From NCBI GenBank assembly GCA_029262955.1, contig JAJCYL010000087.1, forward strand, positions 1 to 5,547: 5,547 nucleotides of DNA, given 5' to 3'. Of this stretch, positions 5,037 to 5,547 are shown in pieces. The notes under the pieces are model-generated. The model saw only the letters and a program-made list of their open reading frames with translations, searched no databases and was not told where the DNA came from. The translations under genes were made by a program, and so were the position numbers. The DNA is from Cytophagales bacterium. Lineage in GTDB: Bacteria; Bacteroidota; Bacteroidia; Cytophagales; Cyclobacteriaceae. The first letter of the stretch is position 1. Each line of letters begins with the position of its first letter.

Positions 5037-5547
5037 TCAGTTGGATAAAATTCTAAGATTACTAATATCGGCAGGTCCAGATTTTACTTCATGCAATTCA
5101 TTATTAGTCCGATCATAAACAAAACCCCTTATAAATAATTTATTGCCTTCCCTCAAATCAGAGATTTGCAGGACATGCTTTAAATTGTCCATCTGCTCCC
5201 AAATATTAATTTCAGCCATCCTTCTCAACTTTTGGGCCTTATTTAGTAAAGGATCCTGGGAAATTTTGTACATCGAATCCAAGGCATTCAAAACCTTAAA
5301 CGCATAAAAATCCTTATAAACTTCTGCCGGATCTATGACATTTTTCAAAAAAGAGCAGGCACAATCATTCACAACGACTAATTCCTTGATTTCCTCTTCT
5401 TTTAAAAGAGGTTGAATGCTTTCTCCAAAACTCAAATCCGCCAAATCCAAAACTGCACCCAACTTTTTCAGGAAGAAACTTCTGCCTGAAAAACGTCTCC
5501 TGAGCCTTTCTTCAAGATAACATTCCGGACAGATCAAAAACAAACGT
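5037..5547 (-). CDS. Degenerate beta-carbonic anhydrase homologue, 5' end outside window
   Basis: The frame is open to the window edge; codon 5541-5543 is TTG with an arginine codon before it, so the true start lies outside. Residues are numbered from that TTG. By eye the 168 residues align with the intact enzyme at 2701-3336: FLICPEC with FLWIGCS, FSGRSFFLKKLGA with HSGEIFVHRNIAN, ELVVVNDCACSFLK with HVIVCGHYGCGGVK, RRMAEINIWEQMDNL with KRMVELNVVEQVHNL, and LFIRGFVYD with LEIHGWVYS. The catalytic signatures are not kept: CSDSR becomes CPECY, and zinc ligand His99 aligns with Asp60, while Cys102 aligns with Cys63. The frame has no internal stop, so it appears maintained. It is probably a pseudo-enzyme or a protein with a changed metal site (Cys5, Cys8, Cys61, Cys63). 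The fold assignment is inference from this alignment. Confidence 0.75.
   Translation of the reverse strand, partial: RLFLICPECYLEERLRRRFSGRSFFLKKLGAVLDLADLSFGESIQPLLKEEEIKELVVVNDCACSFLKNVIDPAEVYKDFYAFKVLNALDSMYKISQDPLLNKAQKLRRMAEINIWEQMDNLKHVLQISDLREGNKLFIRGFVYDRTNNELHEVKSGPADISNLRILSN

Overview
The window looks like an accessory stretch of a Bacteroidota chromosome, probably a Cytophagia-type organism. This is inferred from AT-rich spacers, weak or absent Shine-Dalgarno sequences, a perfect TAnnTTTG-type -7 promoter box ahead of the toxin-antitoxin pair, and protein style. No rRNA, tRNA, CRISPR array or intact transposase is visible.

Left part (1-500): scar-like DNA. A 21-bp GC-rich repeat occurs at the window edge and again at 408-428. 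Between the copies lies an orphan reading frame broken by an apparent one-base frameshift. Right after the second copy come the last 23 codons of mnmE, ending in the FCIGK tail. That 3' end is a known integration hotspot in other bacteria. The mnmE body and native stop are absent, so this looks like a recombination junction.

501-2259: a small cargo block. A classical short-chain dehydrogenase with an apparent signal peptide lies on the minus strand. A compact ParD-like/RelE-like toxin-antitoxin operon lies on the plus strand, with a promoter overlapped by a palindromic operator candidate. The block ends at a second, poorer mnmE-tail-like fragment (2218-2259), so mnmE-like pieces may bracket the block.

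2260-2700: no gene, but two nearly identical ~127-bp copies of a hairpin-rich repeat, 222 bp apart, just upstream of an intact beta-carbonic anhydrase (2701-3336).

3337-5036: a gene-poor spacer with a long inverted repeat, a minus-strand TPR lipoprotein, and a divergent membrane-anchored helical protein of unknown function. A bidirectional terminator follows.

Right edge (5037-5547): a minus-strand gene, cut by the window, whose product aligns by eye along its length with the neighbouring beta-carbonic anhydrase but has lost the CSDSR and HxxC catalytic signatures. It carries CPEC and CAC cysteine pairs instead. This apparent pseudo-carbonic anhydrase is the most novel item. The genes do not form one pathway; the layout suggests a patchwork of inserted cargo and small lineage-specific genes.
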